Shown: positions 39,164 through 48,994, counted from the first letter of the stretch. The stretch: 60,542 nt of DNA from Geobacillus zalihae NBRC 101842 (GCF_001544135.1 NZ_BCPV01000013.1:1-60542), one strand, 5' to 3'. The notes: generated from the letters alone by a model not told the origin. A program made the numbers and translations.

Positions 39164-39708
39164 TCTTCTTCGCCAAGCAGCAAATCTGGGCTTAAATCTT
39201 CTAATTCTTCATCAAGGTCATCCTCGTCGCAAAAATCGTCGTCCTTGCCGCAGCCTTCCGGATTGATGGCAACGCACACCTTCGTTTCGCCGATCACTTC
39301 GGCGACAAACTCCCGCTCAACATCGACGACGATTTTATTGCCGTTTGGCGAAATCGTGCACTCGAGGCAGTTCGGCTGCTGGATGACGCGGACGATGACA
39401 TCGGTGTCATCGCTGATTAAATGATCTTTGTCGCGATATTTTAATTTGACGACGTCCGTATACGACACCGTTTCGGTGACGACTTCGGTTTTTGTATTGT
39501 GGTTGTACGAATACCAGACGTTGATGTCATAATGGCCGTGAATTTCGACCGTTTTATCGCATTTTTTCGCTTCATAACGGTGGTTGATGATCCAGCAGCC
39601 GAGAATGCTTGACGGGCGGTTCGGCGCCGTCACCGTATGGGTCGATTGTGTAAACTTGCGGCCTTTGCCGACAACGGCTTTCGTAATAATTTCTCTGTAT
39701 TCAGACAT
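39160..39708 (-). CDS. cotE: outer spore coat morphogenetic protein CotE
   Basis: A 182-residue spore coat organiser, required for assembly of the outer coat. The sequence is typical: [20 protein letters not shown] at the start, HDIN-like [19 protein letters not shown] in the middle, then the acidic tail [23 protein letters not shown] at 39708 after TTGAGGAGGGTTCCGTTCG. Two sporulation promoter candidates lie upstream, as in B. subtilis. Confidence 0.96.
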   Translation of the reverse strand: MSEYREIITKAVVGKGRKFTQSTHTVTAPNRPSSILGCWIINHRYEAKKCDKTVEIHGHYDINVWYSYNHNTKTEVVTETVSYTDVVKLKYRDKDHLISDDTDVIVRVIQQPNCLECTISPNGNKIVVDVEREFVAEVIGETKVCVAINPEGCGKDDDFCDEDDLDEELEDLSPDLLLGEEE

Positions 39709-39741
39709 CGAACGGAACCCTCCTCAAATGAATCTTCATTT

Positions 39742-39769
39742 CATCCTATGCGCCATCTCCGCTAATGTG
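39742..39769 (-). promoter_or_regulatory. cotE P2, SigmaK-type candidate
   Basis: On the minus strand CACA (39766-39769), 15 nt, CATAGGATG (39742-39750); SigmaK consensus AC-N16-CATANNNTA, with one mismatch. It is closer to the gene than P1. Confidence 0.45.
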
Positions 39770-39801
39770 CACAGCAAATGAATCATTATTCCGTATAGTT
39801 C

Positions 39802-39830
39802 ATTGTATGCGCCTGCTCCGTTCGATGTGC
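39802..39830 (-). promoter_or_regulatory. cotE P1, SigmaE-type candidate
   Basis: On the minus strand -35 GCACATC (39824-39830), 14-nt spacer, -10 CATACAAT (39802-39809), the exact SigmaE -10 consensus. Confidence 0.6.
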
Positions 39831-39889
39831 CTTCTTTTTTGCCGCCAGATAGCCGCCCGCGGTTCGGGGAAAGGGAGAGCGCGCCCATA

Positions 39890-39920
39890 AGAAAAAAAGC
39901 GCCCCCAAAGGACGCTTTTG
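39890..39920 (-). terminator. ricA terminator
   Basis: On the minus strand AAAGCGTCC pairs with GGGCGCTTT (one mismatch) around a short loop, followed by TTTTTC. It separates miaB-ricA from cotE. Confidence 0.8.
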
Positions 39921-39932
39921 AGCCGCATGCCA

Positions 39933-40364
39933 TTAATGGCAGCCGCCGTGTTTGTTGTAGCGAAGCGCGGCGCCGGTTTCGCCGCGCAGCACGTCGCCTC
40001 CCGTCGAAGCGAGAATTTCATCGGTCACCGTATTCGAAATCGTCGAGGCGACGAGCTGAAGCAGGTCGTTCACATCGGATTGGGACTGCTGGAATTCGCT
40101 GACGATCGGGATTTGCGACAACTCTTCGTAAATGGCGTCAATTTTGGCCTCAACCTGTTTCAGCGCTTCATGTTTTCCGTAATGCTGAAGGTTGACCGCT
40201 TGCTTTTGCAGCGATTTCAGCTCGTTGATCAACGTGCGCACTTTTTCGTTTTGGTGGATTTTTTCTTCCGCTCGTTTGAAAAAGTCGACTTCTTCCGTTT
40301 CGGCGATCATTTTCGCCAGCTGCTTCGCCTGGGCCAAGATATCATCCCGCGTATATTTTGCCAT
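39933..40364 (-). CDS. ricA: RicA (YmcA), RNA processing and developmental regulator
   Basis: A 143-residue helical protein of the YlbF/YmcA family. With RicF (YlbF) and RicT (YaaT) it forms the Ric complex, which directs RNase Y cleavage of operon mRNAs and affects biofilm formation, competence and sporulation. Helical pattern [20 protein letters not shown] and [20 protein letters not shown]; one Cys near the C-terminus (HGGCH). The start overlaps the end of miaB by 23 nt, so the genes are coupled. RNase Y is encoded 7 kb away. Confidence 0.93.
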   Translation of the reverse strand: MAKYTRDDILAQAKQLAKMIAETEEVDFFKRAEEKIHQNEKVRTLINELKSLQKQAVNLQHYGKHEALKQVEAKIDAIYEELSQIPIVSEFQQSQSDVNDLLQLVASTISNTVTDEILASTGGDVLRGETGAALRYNKHGGCH

Positions 40365-41937
40365 GTTCGTTCACCTCGATCGCTTCATTGACTAGCTCGC
40401 CCGTCAGCGTCCACGTCTTTGCCTGCGTAATGCGCACGTTGACCAATTGGCCAATGAGCGATTTGGGGCCGACGAAGTGGACGAGCTTGTTTTTGCGCGT
40501 ATAACCCGCCAATACATCCGGATTCGTTTTGCTTTCGCCTTCCACAAGCACTTCGACGACTTGCCCTTCGTATTGCTTCATTTTCTTGGCCGCGATTTCT
40601 TGAACAAGGTCGTTGAGACGCTTGAGCCGCTCTTTTTTCACTTCCATCGGCACGTTGTCCTTCATGTTCGCCGCCGGCGTGCCTTCGCGCGGTGAATAGA
40701 TGAACGTGTAGGCCGAGTCAAATTCGACTTCACGGTAAAGCGACAGCGTTTCTTCAAACTGCTCGTCCGTCTCGTTCGGGAAGCCGACGATAATATCCGT
40801 CGTCAACGCGACATCCGGAATGGCGGCTTTGATTTTGCGAACGAGCTCCAAGTACTCCTCGCGCGTATATTTGCGGCCCATCATTTTTAAAATTTCCGTG
40901 CTGCCCGATTGCACCGGCAAATGGATATGCTCAACCAAGTTGCCGCGTTTGGCGAGCACTTCGATGAGCCGGTCGTCAAAGTCGCGCGGATGGCTCGTTG
41001 TGAAGCGGATGCGCGCAATGTCAATTTTGCGCAGCTCATCCATTAAATCGCCAAGGCCGTACTGGATGTCGGTGAAATCTTTTCCGTAAGCGTTGACGTT
41101 TTGCCCAAGGAGCGTAATTTCTTTATAGCCTTGGGCGGCGAGCTGGCGCACTTCTTGGATGATGTCTTCCGGACGGCGGCTTCGCTCTTTGCCGCGCGTG
41201 TACGGGACGATGCAGTACGTGCAAAACTTGTCACAGCCGTACATAATGTTGACCCATGCTTTAATCTTCCCTTTGCGCACTTTCGGCAAGTTTTCAACAA
41301 CGTCGCCCTCTTTCGACCATACTTCGACGACCATTTCTTTCGACATGTACGCCTCATGCAAAATGTACGGCAGGCGATGGATGTTGTGCGTGCCGAAAAT
41401 GAGGTCGACGTATTGGTATTGTTTTAAAATTTTCTTGACAACCGATTCTTCTTGCGACATACAGCCGCACACGCCGAGCAATAAGTCCGGGTTCGTCGTT
41501 TTGAGCGGCTTTAAGTAGCCGAGCTCGCCAAACACTTTGTTTTCCGCGTTTTCACGGATCGCGCACGTGTTGAGCAAAATGACGTTTGCCTCTTCCGGAC
41601 GGTCGGTCGGCTCATAGCCGAGCGCCATGAAAATGCCGGCCATCACTTCCGTATCGTGCTCGTTCATTTGACAGCCATACGTGCGGATGTAAAACTTCCG
41701 TCCGCGCCCCATGCCGCGAAACTCTTCAGGAATCGCAAAGTCTTTGACGTACTTGACTTCCTCTTTGCCGCGTTTCTTCGCCTCTTTTAAATTCGGCGGG
41801 AGAAACACGCTCGTGAAATATTTCTCATAGTCTTTCGTCGTTTTTTCTTTCAGCCGGTCCAAGGCGGATTTTCTGTCCGCTGGATGGCTTTCGGTTTTGA
41901 TTTGTCCCGTTTGCTCCAAACGTTGTTTTTCGTTCAT
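40342..41937 (-). CDS. miaB: tRNA methylthiotransferase MiaB
   Basis: A 531-residue radical-SAM enzyme that adds a methylthio group to isopentenyl-A37 in tRNA. The N-terminal UPF0004 domain has cysteines at [19 protein letters not shown] and GVCGCMSQE for the auxiliary cluster. The radical-SAM motif is [18 protein letters not shown]-terminal TRAM domain follows. A B. subtilis-like N-terminal extension of about 65 residues is present. ATG at 41937 after AAAGGAGATTGCT. It acts on the product of MiaA, also in the window. Confidence 0.97.
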   Translation of the reverse strand: MNEKQRLEQTGQIKTESHPADRKSALDRLKEKTTKDYEKYFTSVFLPPNLKEAKKRGKEEVKYVKDFAIPEEFRGMGRGRKFYIRTYGCQMNEHDTEVMAGIFMALGYEPTDRPEEANVILLNTCAIRENAENKVFGELGYLKPLKTTNPDLLLGVCGCMSQEESVVKKILKQYQYVDLIFGTHNIHRLPYILHEAYMSKEMVVEVWSKEGDVVENLPKVRKGKIKAWVNIMYGCDKFCTYCIVPYTRGKERSRRPEDIIQEVRQLAAQGYKEITLLGQNVNAYGKDFTDIQYGLGDLMDELRKIDIARIRFTTSHPRDFDDRLIEVLAKRGNLVEHIHLPVQSGSTEILKMMGRKYTREEYLELVRKIKAAIPDVALTTDIIVGFPNETDEQFEETLSLYREVEFDSAYTFIYSPREGTPAANMKDNVPMEVKKERLKRLNDLVQEIAAKKMKQYEGQVVEVLVEGESKTNPDVLAGYTRKNKLVHFVGPKSLIGQLVNVRITQAKTWTLTGELVNEAIEVNEHGKIYAG

Positions 41938-42112
41938 AGCAATCTCCTTTCTTCACAAAATCATTCGATCATCCGGGACGAGCGGCCGCCTTTTCCTGTG
42001 CAGCCGGCCTCGCCTCGGCAAATTTCTTCCAACCACACACTACCATAGTATATCGCGAGCGGCAAGGAAACACAATGGGGTTTGTTCCGGAGGACCGGAA
42101 CATGTCATGATA

Positions 42113-42152
42113 ACAAAAAACACCCAATGAGGCAAGCCTCCATCGGGTGCAA
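42113..42152 (-). terminator. korAB terminator
   Basis: On the minus strand GCACCCGATG pairs with CATTGGGTG, with an inner GGC/GCC step, followed by TTTTTTG. Confidence 0.85.
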
Positions 42153-42165
42153 ATGGTTTCCATTT

Positions 42166-43032
42166 TTACATAAACTCTGCTACGAGTTCGGCGAACTTTT
42201 CTTTGCTCATTTTCAGCTCCGCCTCGGCAAGCGGCGCCTCGCTGTAGCCTGGCACAAGCTCTTGGTACGACTTTTGTTCTTTGTTTTGATAAATGATCCC
42301 GGTGACGAGACCATCGTATTTCATGACCGTCTGCATCGCCATCTCCCGGTCGGACGGGTCGTATCCTTCGATGTCGCTCACCTTGATGAGCCGCTCTTTG
42401 AACCACTCGTACGTATTCACTTTGTTGTACGTCACGCACGGGCTGAAGACGTTGATGAGCGCAAAGCCTTTATGCTTGACGCCTTCCTCAATCAAGCTTG
42501 TCAATTCTTTTAAATCGCTTGAGAAACCTTGCGCGACAAACGTCGCTCCGGCGCTTAACGCGATCTCGAGCGGCGACAAAGCCGGCTCGATCGACCCGTG
42601 CGGCGTGCTTTTTGTTTGGAAGCCGGCAGCGCTGCGCGGCGATGTTTGTCCTTTCGTCAACCCGTAAATTTGGTTGTCCATGACGATGTATGTGATGTCG
42701 ATGTTGCGGCGAATGGCATGAACCGTGTGCCCCATGCCGATCGCGAATCCGTCGCCATCCCCGCCGGCGGCGATGACCGTCAAATCGCGGTTCGCCATTT
42801 TCACTCCTTGCGCCAGCGGCAAAACGCGGCCGTGCGTGCCGTGAAAGCCGTAAGAGTGAATGTAGCCGGAAATGCGGCCCGAGCAGCCGATCCCGGAAAT
42901 GACCGCGAGTTCGTGCGGCTCCAACCCGAGATTGGCGGCCGCGCGCTGGATGGCGGCCTGCACGGAAAAGTCGCCGCACCCCGGACACCAGTTCGGTTTC
43001 ACATCATTGCGGAAATCTTTAAAGGTGGCCAT
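42166..43032 (-). CDS. korB: 2-oxoacid:ferredoxin oxidoreductase beta subunit
   Basis: A 288-residue TPP-binding subunit. The N-terminal NWCPGCGDFS motif and TPP loop AAGGDGDGFAIGMGHTVHAI with VMDNQIYGLTKGQTSP are clear. With KorA it decarboxylates 2-oxoglutarate (or a related 2-oxoacid) to the CoA ester, reducing ferredoxin. The ATG at 43032 lies inside the end of korA (34-nt overlap), so translation is coupled. No CxxCxxC ferredoxin domain is present in either subunit. Confidence 0.92.
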   Translation of the reverse strand: MATFKDFRNDVKPNWCPGCGDFSVQAAIQRAAANLGLEPHELAVISGIGCSGRISGYIHSYGFHGTHGRVLPLAQGVKMANRDLTVIAAGGDGDGFAIGMGHTVHAIRRNIDITYIVMDNQIYGLTKGQTSPRSAAGFQTKSTPHGSIEPALSPLEIALSAGATFVAQGFSSDLKELTSLIEEGVKHKGFALINVFSPCVTYNKVNTYEWFKERLIKVSDIEGYDPSDREMAMQTVMKYDGLVTGIIYQNKEQKSYQELVPGYSEAPLAEAELKMSKEKFAELVAEFM

Positions 43033-44771
43033 TGCGCTAACAACTCCTTGCATTTAGTATAGACGTCGCCCGGCAAGAACGGATTGCCGTCGAATTTTAA
43101 GACGCTGGCGATTTTATCAGCGTGCCCGACGTTCATTTTCAACAAGTTCGCCAGCTGCCCGGTAGCGTTTTGCTCGACGACGACGACTCGTTTCGCTTTC
43201 TCGACAAGCGGCCGCACGTCGTCAACCGGGAACGGATGAAGCAGACGGATGTGCGCATGGTTGACTTTGACGCCATCTTGCTCGAGCCGCTCCATCGCTT
43301 CTTCAATGGCTCCGCGCGTCGATAAAAAGCCAACAAGGAGCAAATCCGGTTCTTCGTGGCGGAGTTGTTTGTGCACCGGCGTCGGGAAGTGGATGTGCTC
43401 AAGTTTGCGCATCCGTTTTTCCATTTGCGCCCGGCGGTTTGCCGCCGTCTCTGACGGGCGGCCTGTTTCGGCGTGTTCGACCCCGGTGACATGGTGGATG
43501 CCGTATTTTGTTCCCGGCAGCACCCGCGGCGAAACACCGTCCGGCGTGATTTCATACCGTTTGAAGTTGTCTTTGTCCGGAAGCGGCGGCAGTTCACCAT
43601 TCATCAGCTTGCCGCGGCGGATCTCGATCCGATCGTAATCAAGCGGCTCAACCGTCTGCTTGCCGAGCGACAGCTGCAAATCCGACAGGAAAATGACCGG
43701 GCATTGGTATTCCTCGGCTAAGTTGAACGCTTCCGCCATATCGTAAAACGCTTCTTCGACCGTGCTTGGCGCCATGACAATTTTGGGAATTTCCCCGTGC
43801 GTGCCATAGATCATCGCGAGCAAATCCGACTGCTCTTGCTTTGTCGGCAAGCCGGTGCTTGGACCGCCCCGCTGCGTATCGACGACAACAAGCGGTGTTT
43901 CCGTCATCCCGGCCAGCCCAATCGCTTCGGCCATAAGCGACAACCCGGGTCCGGCCGAAGCGGTGAACGCCCGCACGCCCGCATAGTTGGCGCCGATCGC
44001 CATCGTACAGGCGGCGATTTCATCTTCTGTCTGGATGACCGCGCCCCCAAAATCCGGCAGCTTTTTAATCAAATACTCCATAATCTCCGAAGCTGGGGTG
44101 ATCGGATAGGCGGCCATAAAGCGCGCCCCGCCGGCAATGGCGCCCAAGGCGATGGCATCGTTGCCAATCATGAACATTCGCCGTTTGCCGTCGGCTTTGG
44201 CTAGTTTCATCGTTTTCGTCGAACCATCGAGCTGCTCTTTCATATATTGCGCTCCAGCGCGAATCGCTTCCATGTTTTTCTCAACGACTTGCGCCCCTTT
44301 GCGCCCAAATGTATCAACGACAACACTTTCGAACACGGCGGCGTCCAAATCGAGCACCGCACTTGTCGCGCCGATGGCAACCATGTTTTTCATCAGCGGA
44401 TTGCCAAGCTGTGTGGCGATATCGGTGAACGGAACGGCGTAAAGCGCCACTCCTTTTCCTTCCGGAATCACCGGATTGAATTTGGCGTCCGCCATGACGA
44501 TGCCGCCGCTGTGCAGCTCGTGAAAGTTGAAGTCAATCGTCTCTTGGTCAAACGCCACCAAGATGTCCAAATCGTCTGCGACCGCCCGCACCGGCTTCGT
44601 GCTGACGCGGATTTTGTTGTTCGTATGACCCCCTTTGATGCGTGAAGAAAAATGACGGTATCCATATAAGTAATATCCGAGGCGGTTCAGCGCTGTGGAA
44701 AAAATTTCTCCTGTACTTTCAATTCCTTCCCCTTGCTGGCCGCCCACCTTCCATGACAGCTGTTCGATCAT
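42999..44771 (-). CDS. korA: 2-oxoacid:ferredoxin oxidoreductase alpha subunit, gamma-alpha fusion
   Basis: A 590-residue fusion. Residues 1-180 form the gamma domain (WKVGGQQGEGIESTGEIF, SSRIKGGHTNNKIRVS); residues 200-590 the alpha part (ITPASEIMEYLIKKL, TASAGPGLSLMAEAIGLAGM, TQRGGPSTGLPTKQEQSDLL). This is the two-subunit type found in Bacillus and actinobacteria. Substrate is probably 2-oxoglutarate but pyruvate or branched 2-oxoacids are possible. ATG at 44771 after AAGGGGTGTAATGC. Forms an operon with korB. Confidence 0.92.
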   Translation of the reverse strand: MIEQLSWKVGGQQGEGIESTGEIFSTALNRLGYYLYGYRHFSSRIKGGHTNNKIRVSTKPVRAVADDLDILVAFDQETIDFNFHELHSGGIVMADAKFNPVIPEGKGVALYAVPFTDIATQLGNPLMKNMVAIGATSAVLDLDAAVFESVVVDTFGRKGAQVVEKNMEAIRAGAQYMKEQLDGSTKTMKLAKADGKRRMFMIGNDAIALGAIAGGARFMAAYPITPASEIMEYLIKKLPDFGGAVIQTEDEIAACTMAIGANYAGVRAFTASAGPGLSLMAEAIGLAGMTETPLVVVDTQRGGPSTGLPTKQEQSDLLAMIYGTHGEIPKIVMAPSTVEEAFYDMAEAFNLAEEYQCPVIFLSDLQLSLGKQTVEPLDYDRIEIRRGKLMNGELPPLPDKDNFKRYEITPDGVSPRVLPGTKYGIHHVTGVEHAETGRPSETAANRRAQMEKRMRKLEHIHFPTPVHKQLRHEEPDLLLVGFLSTRGAIEEAMERLEQDGVKVNHAHIRLLHPFPVDDVRPLVEKAKRVVVVEQNATGQLANLLKMNVGHADKIASVLKFDGNPFLPGDVYTKCKELLAQWPPLKISAMM

Positions 44772-44926
44772 GCATTACACCCCTTCATATTCACTCCAGC
44801 CTTTCGCTACTATTGTACCACTTTTCTGACAAGGAAACTATCATTTTAAACGCCTTTTTCAGCCGGCACCGCGGATGCCCTGTCTTCTATTTTAGGATAC
44901 GCAGAGCCGATACTCCGTGATATTCG

Positions 44927-45850
44927 TCACTCCGGTAAATGGGCGTAGAAGTTGCCGAATAAAAAGCGGGATGCTTGTTCGGCGGAGTAATGCTTGTACA
45001 GCTCGTTGACAAGCCGCGCATATTCCCTTGCCGTTCCAAGACCGGCGACCGTCTCCGTGATGCCATCGAAGTCGGAGCCGAACCCAACGTTGTTTTCCCC
45101 CCCGAGCGCGCAGATATGGTCGAGAAGGCGAAGCACATCGGCGATCGTTGCTCTCCGTTTGTCCTTCGTTAAAAAGTACGGGACAAAATTGATGCCAATC
45201 ATCCCGTCTTTTTCAATCAGCGCTTTCAGCTGCTCGTCCGTCAGATTGCGCGGATGCGGGCAGAGGCGATGGGCGTTCGAATGAGAAGCGATCGGAAAAC
45301 AGGCTGTTTCGATCACATCCCAAAACGCTCTTTCCGACAAATGGGACACATCGACCCACCGCTTTGTTTCATTGAGCAGCTCGACGACTTGCCGGCCAAA
45401 CGCGGTCAAGCCGGCGCCGCGCTTCTCCCACGCCCCGTCGGCGACGGCGTTTGGAAAGTTCCACGTCAGGCCGACAGAAGCGACGCCGAGGCGAAGAAGC
45501 GTCTTTAACTTGACAAGGTTGGCGCCGATGGCGTCGCATCCTTCGAGCGTCAACATCGCGCCAATTTCCCCTTCTTTCAGTGCGGCGATATCCTGCTTCG
45601 TCCGCACAAACTTGACGGACGGGAACGCCTCGACGATGCGGGCAAAGAAAATGTCCACCATCTCCAATGCCGCTGTGAACCGGGCTTCTTCCGGCACGGT
45701 TTCCGGCACGTAAATGGCAAAACATTGCACTTTTATTCCCGCTTCCGCCATGCCAGAAAAGGTGACATGAAGCGGCGCCCCATCGTGAAACGACAACGAC
45801 CGGTCTTGCCATAGCTTCATGAGCGCATCACAGTGAGCATCGAAAATCAT
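44927..45850 (-). CDS. membrane-dipeptidase family (M19) peptidase
   Basis: A 307-residue zinc peptidase of the renal dipeptidase family. Metal ligands are visible: HxD in FDAHCDAL, Glu in TLEGCDAIG, His in WVDVSHLSE region and ASHSNAHRLCPHPRN, and Asp near GFGSDFDGI. No signal peptide, so a cytoplasmic role in dipeptide turnover is likely. ATG at 45850 after AAGGGGGAAAATGA. It lies between spoVS and korA, separated from both by gaps. Confidence 0.93.
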   Translation of the reverse strand: MIFDAHCDALMKLWQDRSLSFHDGAPLHVTFSGMAEAGIKVQCFAIYVPETVPEEARFTAALEMVDIFFARIVEAFPSVKFVRTKQDIAALKEGEIGAMLTLEGCDAIGANLVKLKTLLRLGVASVGLTWNFPNAVADGAWEKRGAGLTAFGRQVVELLNETKRWVDVSHLSERAFWDVIETACFPIASHSNAHRLCPHPRNLTDEQLKALIEKDGMIGINFVPYFLTKDKRRATIADVLRLLDHICALGGENNVGFGSDFDGITETVAGLGTAREYARLVNELYKHYSAEQASRFLFGNFYAHLPE

Positions 45851-45872
45851 TCATTTTCCCCCTTAAAAAAGC

Positions 45873-45920
45873 AAAAATAACCTGCCTGCCTTCTGCAGCG
45901 AAGGCGCCAACAGGTTATAT
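45873..45920 (-). terminator. spoVS terminator
   Basis: On the minus strand AACCTG pairs with CAGGTT around an inner hairpin CTTC/GAAG, followed by ATTTTTGC. Confidence 0.7.
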
Positions 45921-45943
45921 TTTACCATTGACTCATCATCGAG

Positions 45944-46204
45944 TTAACGAGGTTCGACGATTAATTTAATGGCGGTCCGCTCTTCTCCGTCAATAATAAT
46001 ATCGGTAAACGCCGGAATGCAAATCAAGTCCATGCCGCTTGGTGCCACAAACCCTCGTGCGATCGCTACTGCCTTAACGGCTTGGTTCAATGCACCTGCA
46101 CCGATCGCCTGAATTTCCGCCGCGCCGCGCTCGCGCAGCACCCCGGCAAGTGCACCGGCTACAGAGTTCGGATTCGACTTTGCTGAAACTTTTAATATTT
46201 CCAT
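45944..46204 (-). CDS. spoVS: stage V sporulation protein S
   Basis: An 86-residue Alba-like protein, almost invariant across bacilli, starting MEILKVSAKSNPNSVAGALA and ending TAIKLIVEPR. Needed for spore coat and cortex maturation and affecting early sporulation. ATG at 46204 after GAGGGAGGAGCTAGAA; the longer frame to 46273 contains the promoter and is not coding. A strong SigmaH promoter lies upstream. Confidence 0.97.
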   Translation of the reverse strand: MEILKVSAKSNPNSVAGALAGVLRERGAAEIQAIGAGALNQAVKAVAIARGFVAPSGMDLICIPAFTDIIIDGEERTAIKLIVEPR

Positions 46205-46265
46205 TTCTAGCTCCTCCCTCGTCCCCTTGAAAAATGGATTTCGGTAAAATGTCTTCACTGTAACT

Positions 46266-46294
46266 ATATTCACTGTTTCGACAACTATTCCTGC
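46266..46294 (-). promoter_or_regulatory. SigmaH promoter of spoVS
   Basis: On the minus strand -35 GCAGGAATA (46286-46294), 11-nt spacer, -10 AGTGAATAT (46266-46274); both fit the SigmaH consensus RNAGGAWWW / RNNGAATWW. Confidence 0.8.
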
Positions 46295-46332
46295 TGAGGA
46301 GAAGCTTGTTTTTAAAATTTATAAAAAAACGA

Positions 46333-47127
46333 TTATTCAAAATACGGGTGGTCGTCATTAATGATCAACCGTTCAATGCCAAGCGCACGCCCGCTTTTTC
46401 CATCAACATCGACAAGCACCGCGTTCAGCTGGCTTCGTCCTTCCTTGACGCCGAACCGGACCGGCAGTCCGGTTAAAAATTTGCGCAGCACCGCGTCGCG
46501 GTCAACCCCTAAAATGCCGTCATACGGGCCGGTCATGCCGACATCGGTAATATACGCCGTACCCTTCGGCAAAATGCGATTGTCCGCCGTCTGAACGTGC
46601 GTATGCGTGCCGATGACGGCCGACACGCGTCCATCCAAGTGCCAACCCATCGCCTGTTTTTCGCTTGTCGCCTCAGCGTGAAAATCAACGATGATGACCG
46701 GCGTGCGCGCCGAGGCAGCGGCAATCAATTCATCCGCTTTTTGAAACGGACAGTCAATCGCCGGCAAAAACGTCCGCCCTTGCAAGTTGATGACCGCCGC
46801 CTCCCCTTGCTCGGTCGGCACGTAGACGATGCCTTTTCCCGGTGTGCCGGGCGGATAGTTCGCCGGGCGGATGAGCGCCTTCGCCTGATCGATGAATTCA
46901 AAAATATCGCGCTTGTCCCACGCATGGTTGCCTAATGTCACAACATGGGCGCCTTGGGCCAAAAACGCCCGGTAAATCGGCTCGGTGATCCCTTTCCCGC
47001 CGGCGGCGTTTTCACCATTGATGATGACGATATCGGGACGGTGTTTTTCTTTTAATTTCGGCAAATAATGCTCAACCATTTTTTGCCCCGGCGAACCGAC
47101 GACATCGCCAATAAATAAGATTCTCAT
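46333..47127 (-). CDS. ymdB: metallophosphoesterase YmdB
   Basis: A 264-residue binuclear-metal phosphoesterase. Motifs: MRILFIGDVVGSPG, NGENAAGGKG, LGNHAWD, FHAEATSEK and IGTHTHVQTAD supply the metal ligands. YmdB hydrolyses cyclic nucleotides in vitro and controls biofilm versus motility genes in B. subtilis. ATG at 47127 after AAAGGGATCGATC. It follows rny, the conserved order. Confidence 0.95.
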   Translation of the reverse strand: MRILFIGDVVGSPGQKMVEHYLPKLKEKHRPDIVIINGENAAGGKGITEPIYRAFLAQGAHVVTLGNHAWDKRDIFEFIDQAKALIRPANYPPGTPGKGIVYVPTEQGEAAVINLQGRTFLPAIDCPFQKADELIAAASARTPVIIVDFHAEATSEKQAMGWHLDGRVSAVIGTHTHVQTADNRILPKGTAYITDVGMTGPYDGILGVDRDAVLRKFLTGLPVRFGVKEGRSQLNAVLVDVDGKSGRALGIERLIINDDHPYFE

Positions 47128-47211
47128 GATCGATCCCTTTCTAATCAAAAAAATATGACGCTTCGCTTCAAAGGTGGTGCGGATCCATTGTACTTTCTCA
47201 TTTTACGCACA

Positions 47212-47248
47212 AAAAAATAAAGTGGCAATAGGATGCCACTTTATTTCG
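47212..47248 (-). terminator. rny terminator
   Basis: On the minus strand AAAGTGGCA pairs with TGCCACTTT around a short loop, then ATTTTTTTG. The stem starts just past the rny stop codon. Confidence 0.8.
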
Positions 47249-48797
47249 CATATTCGACCGCGCGCGTTTCACGGATGACGGTCACTTTAATATGGCCCGG
47301 GTAGTCGAGCTCTTCTTCAATCCGTTTGCGGATGTCACGCGCCAACCGGTGCGCTTCCAAATCGTCGATCATATCCGGCTTGACCATGATGCGCACTTCG
47401 CGGCCAGCCTGGATGGCGTACGATTTTTCCACGCCTTCGTACGATTCCGCGATTTCCTCCAGTTTCTCTAAGCGGCGAATATAGTTTTCCAGCGTCTCGC
47501 TGCGCGCTCCCGGCCGCGCTGCGGAGAGCGCATCCGCCGCCGCCACAAGCACCGCGATGACCGATGTCGGCTCGGTGTCGCCATGGTGGGAGGCGATGCT
47601 GTTGATGACGACGGGATGTTCTTTGTACTTCGTCGCCAGCTCGACGCCGATCTCCACGTGGCTGCCTTCAACCTCATGGTCGATCGCCTTGCCGATATCA
47701 TGAAGCAAGCCGGCCCGGCGCGCCAACATTTCGTCTTCTCCGAGTTCGGCCGCCATCAGTCCGGCTAAAAACGCCACTTCCACCGAATGTTTCAAGACGT
47801 TTTGTCCGTAGCTCGTCCGGAACTTCAGCCGCCCTAAAATTTTGATCAAATCCGGATGCAAGCCATGGACGCCGACTTCAAACGTCGTCTGCTCACCGAC
47901 TTCGCGAATGTGCTCATCGACTTCGCGGCGCGCCTTTTCCACCATTTCTTCAATGCGCGCCGGGTGGATGCGTCCGTCTTGCACAAGCTTGTCTAACGCG
48001 ATGCGCGCCGTTTCGCGGCGAATCGGATCAAACCCGGACAAAATCACCGCTTCCGGCGTATCATCGATAATTAAATCGATGCCAGTCAGCGTCTCAAGCG
48101 TGCGAATGTTCCGCCCTTCGCGCCCGATGATCCGCCCTTTCATTTCATCGTTTGGCAAGTTGACGACGGACACCGTCGTTTCGGCGACATGGTCGGCGGC
48201 GCAGCGCTGGATGGCCAGCGACAAAATCGCTTTCGCCCGCTTGTCCGCTTCCTCTTTCGCCCGCGTTTCCGCCTCTTTGATCATCATGGCAATCTCATGG
48301 GACAGTTCTTTTTCAACGCGTTCCAAAATGAGCTGGCGCGCATCGTCGCGCGTCAGGCCGGAAATGCGTTCGAGTTCGGTTTGTTGCTGCTTCACGAGCG
48401 CTTCCACTTTGCTTTCCATTTGTTCAATATGCTGTTGTCTTTCGTTTAACGCTTCTTCCTTCGCTTCAAGCAGCGCCTCGCGTTTGTTGAGCGCTTCATC
48501 TTTGCGATCGAGGTTTTCCTCCTTTTGCATCAAGCGGTTTTCTTGTTTTTGGAGCTCGCTTCTCCGGTCGCGGATGTCGCGCTCCGCTTCCGTCCGCAAT
48601 TTATGAATCTCGTCTTTCGCTTCGAGAAGCGCCTCTTTTTTCAAGGCGTCCGCCTCGCGTCTCGCCTCTTCAATCAGCTGCTCGGCAGCTGCTTTCGCGC
48701 CACCGATTTTCGCTTCGGCAATCGATTTGCGAACAAAAAAGCCAACAACGGCACCAATGACTAAGGCAAGCAAAGCGGAGATGATGATCGAACCCAT
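47241..48797 (-). CDS. rny: ribonuclease Y
   Basis: A 518-residue membrane-anchored endoribonuclease that starts bulk mRNA decay. N-terminal membrane helix (residues 1-24), long coiled coil (30-200) rich in Glu/Lys/Arg, KH domain [16 protein letters not shown], and HD domain with [13 protein letters not shown] at 48797 after AAGAGGAGGTGAAACG; the upstream open frame is promoter and leader sequence. The promoter is 190 bp away, giving a long leader. RicA, a specificity factor for this enzyme, is encoded nearby. Confidence 0.97.
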   Translation of the reverse strand: MGSIIISALLALVIGAVVGFFVRKSIAEAKIGGAKAAAEQLIEEARREADALKKEALLEAKDEIHKLRTEAERDIRDRRSELQKQENRLMQKEENLDRKDEALNKREALLEAKEEALNERQQHIEQMESKVEALVKQQQTELERISGLTRDDARQLILERVEKELSHEIAMMIKEAETRAKEEADKRAKAILSLAIQRCAADHVAETTVSVVNLPNDEMKGRIIGREGRNIRTLETLTGIDLIIDDTPEAVILSGFDPIRRETARIALDKLVQDGRIHPARIEEMVEKARREVDEHIREVGEQTTFEVGVHGLHPDLIKILGRLKFRTSYGQNVLKHSVEVAFLAGLMAAELGEDEMLARRAGLLHDIGKAIDHEVEGSHVEIGVELATKYKEHPVVINSIASHHGDTEPTSVIAVLVAAADALSAARPGARSETLENYIRRLEKLEEIAESYEGVEKSYAIQAGREVRIMVKPDMIDDLEAHRLARDIRKRIEEELDYPGHIKVTVIRETRAVEYAK

Positions 48798-48990
48798 CGT
48801 TTCACCTCCTCTTGCTGTTTCGTTTTCCCTTGCGCCTTCTTCGCGCCATCGTCCGGCGCAGATGGACATTCCCGTTTTCAACGTATTGGCTTGGTCGTTT
48901 GCCTGGCCATTTCCACGCGCCCCCGCATCCAAGCAGTTCGCCGCTGCGGGCGGGCACGCGACCCTGCCGTGTACATGGACAAATATACAT
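48798..48990 (-). promoter_or_regulatory. rny 5' leader, about 190 nt
   Basis: Transcribed region between promoter and start codon. An open frame in it ends with a TGA at 48802-48804, inside the rny ribosome binding site and 4 nt before the ATG. A GTG at about 48957 with AGGG upstream could start a 51-residue basic peptide. Coding is doubtful. Confidence 0.4.
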
Positions 48991-48994
48991 GTTC

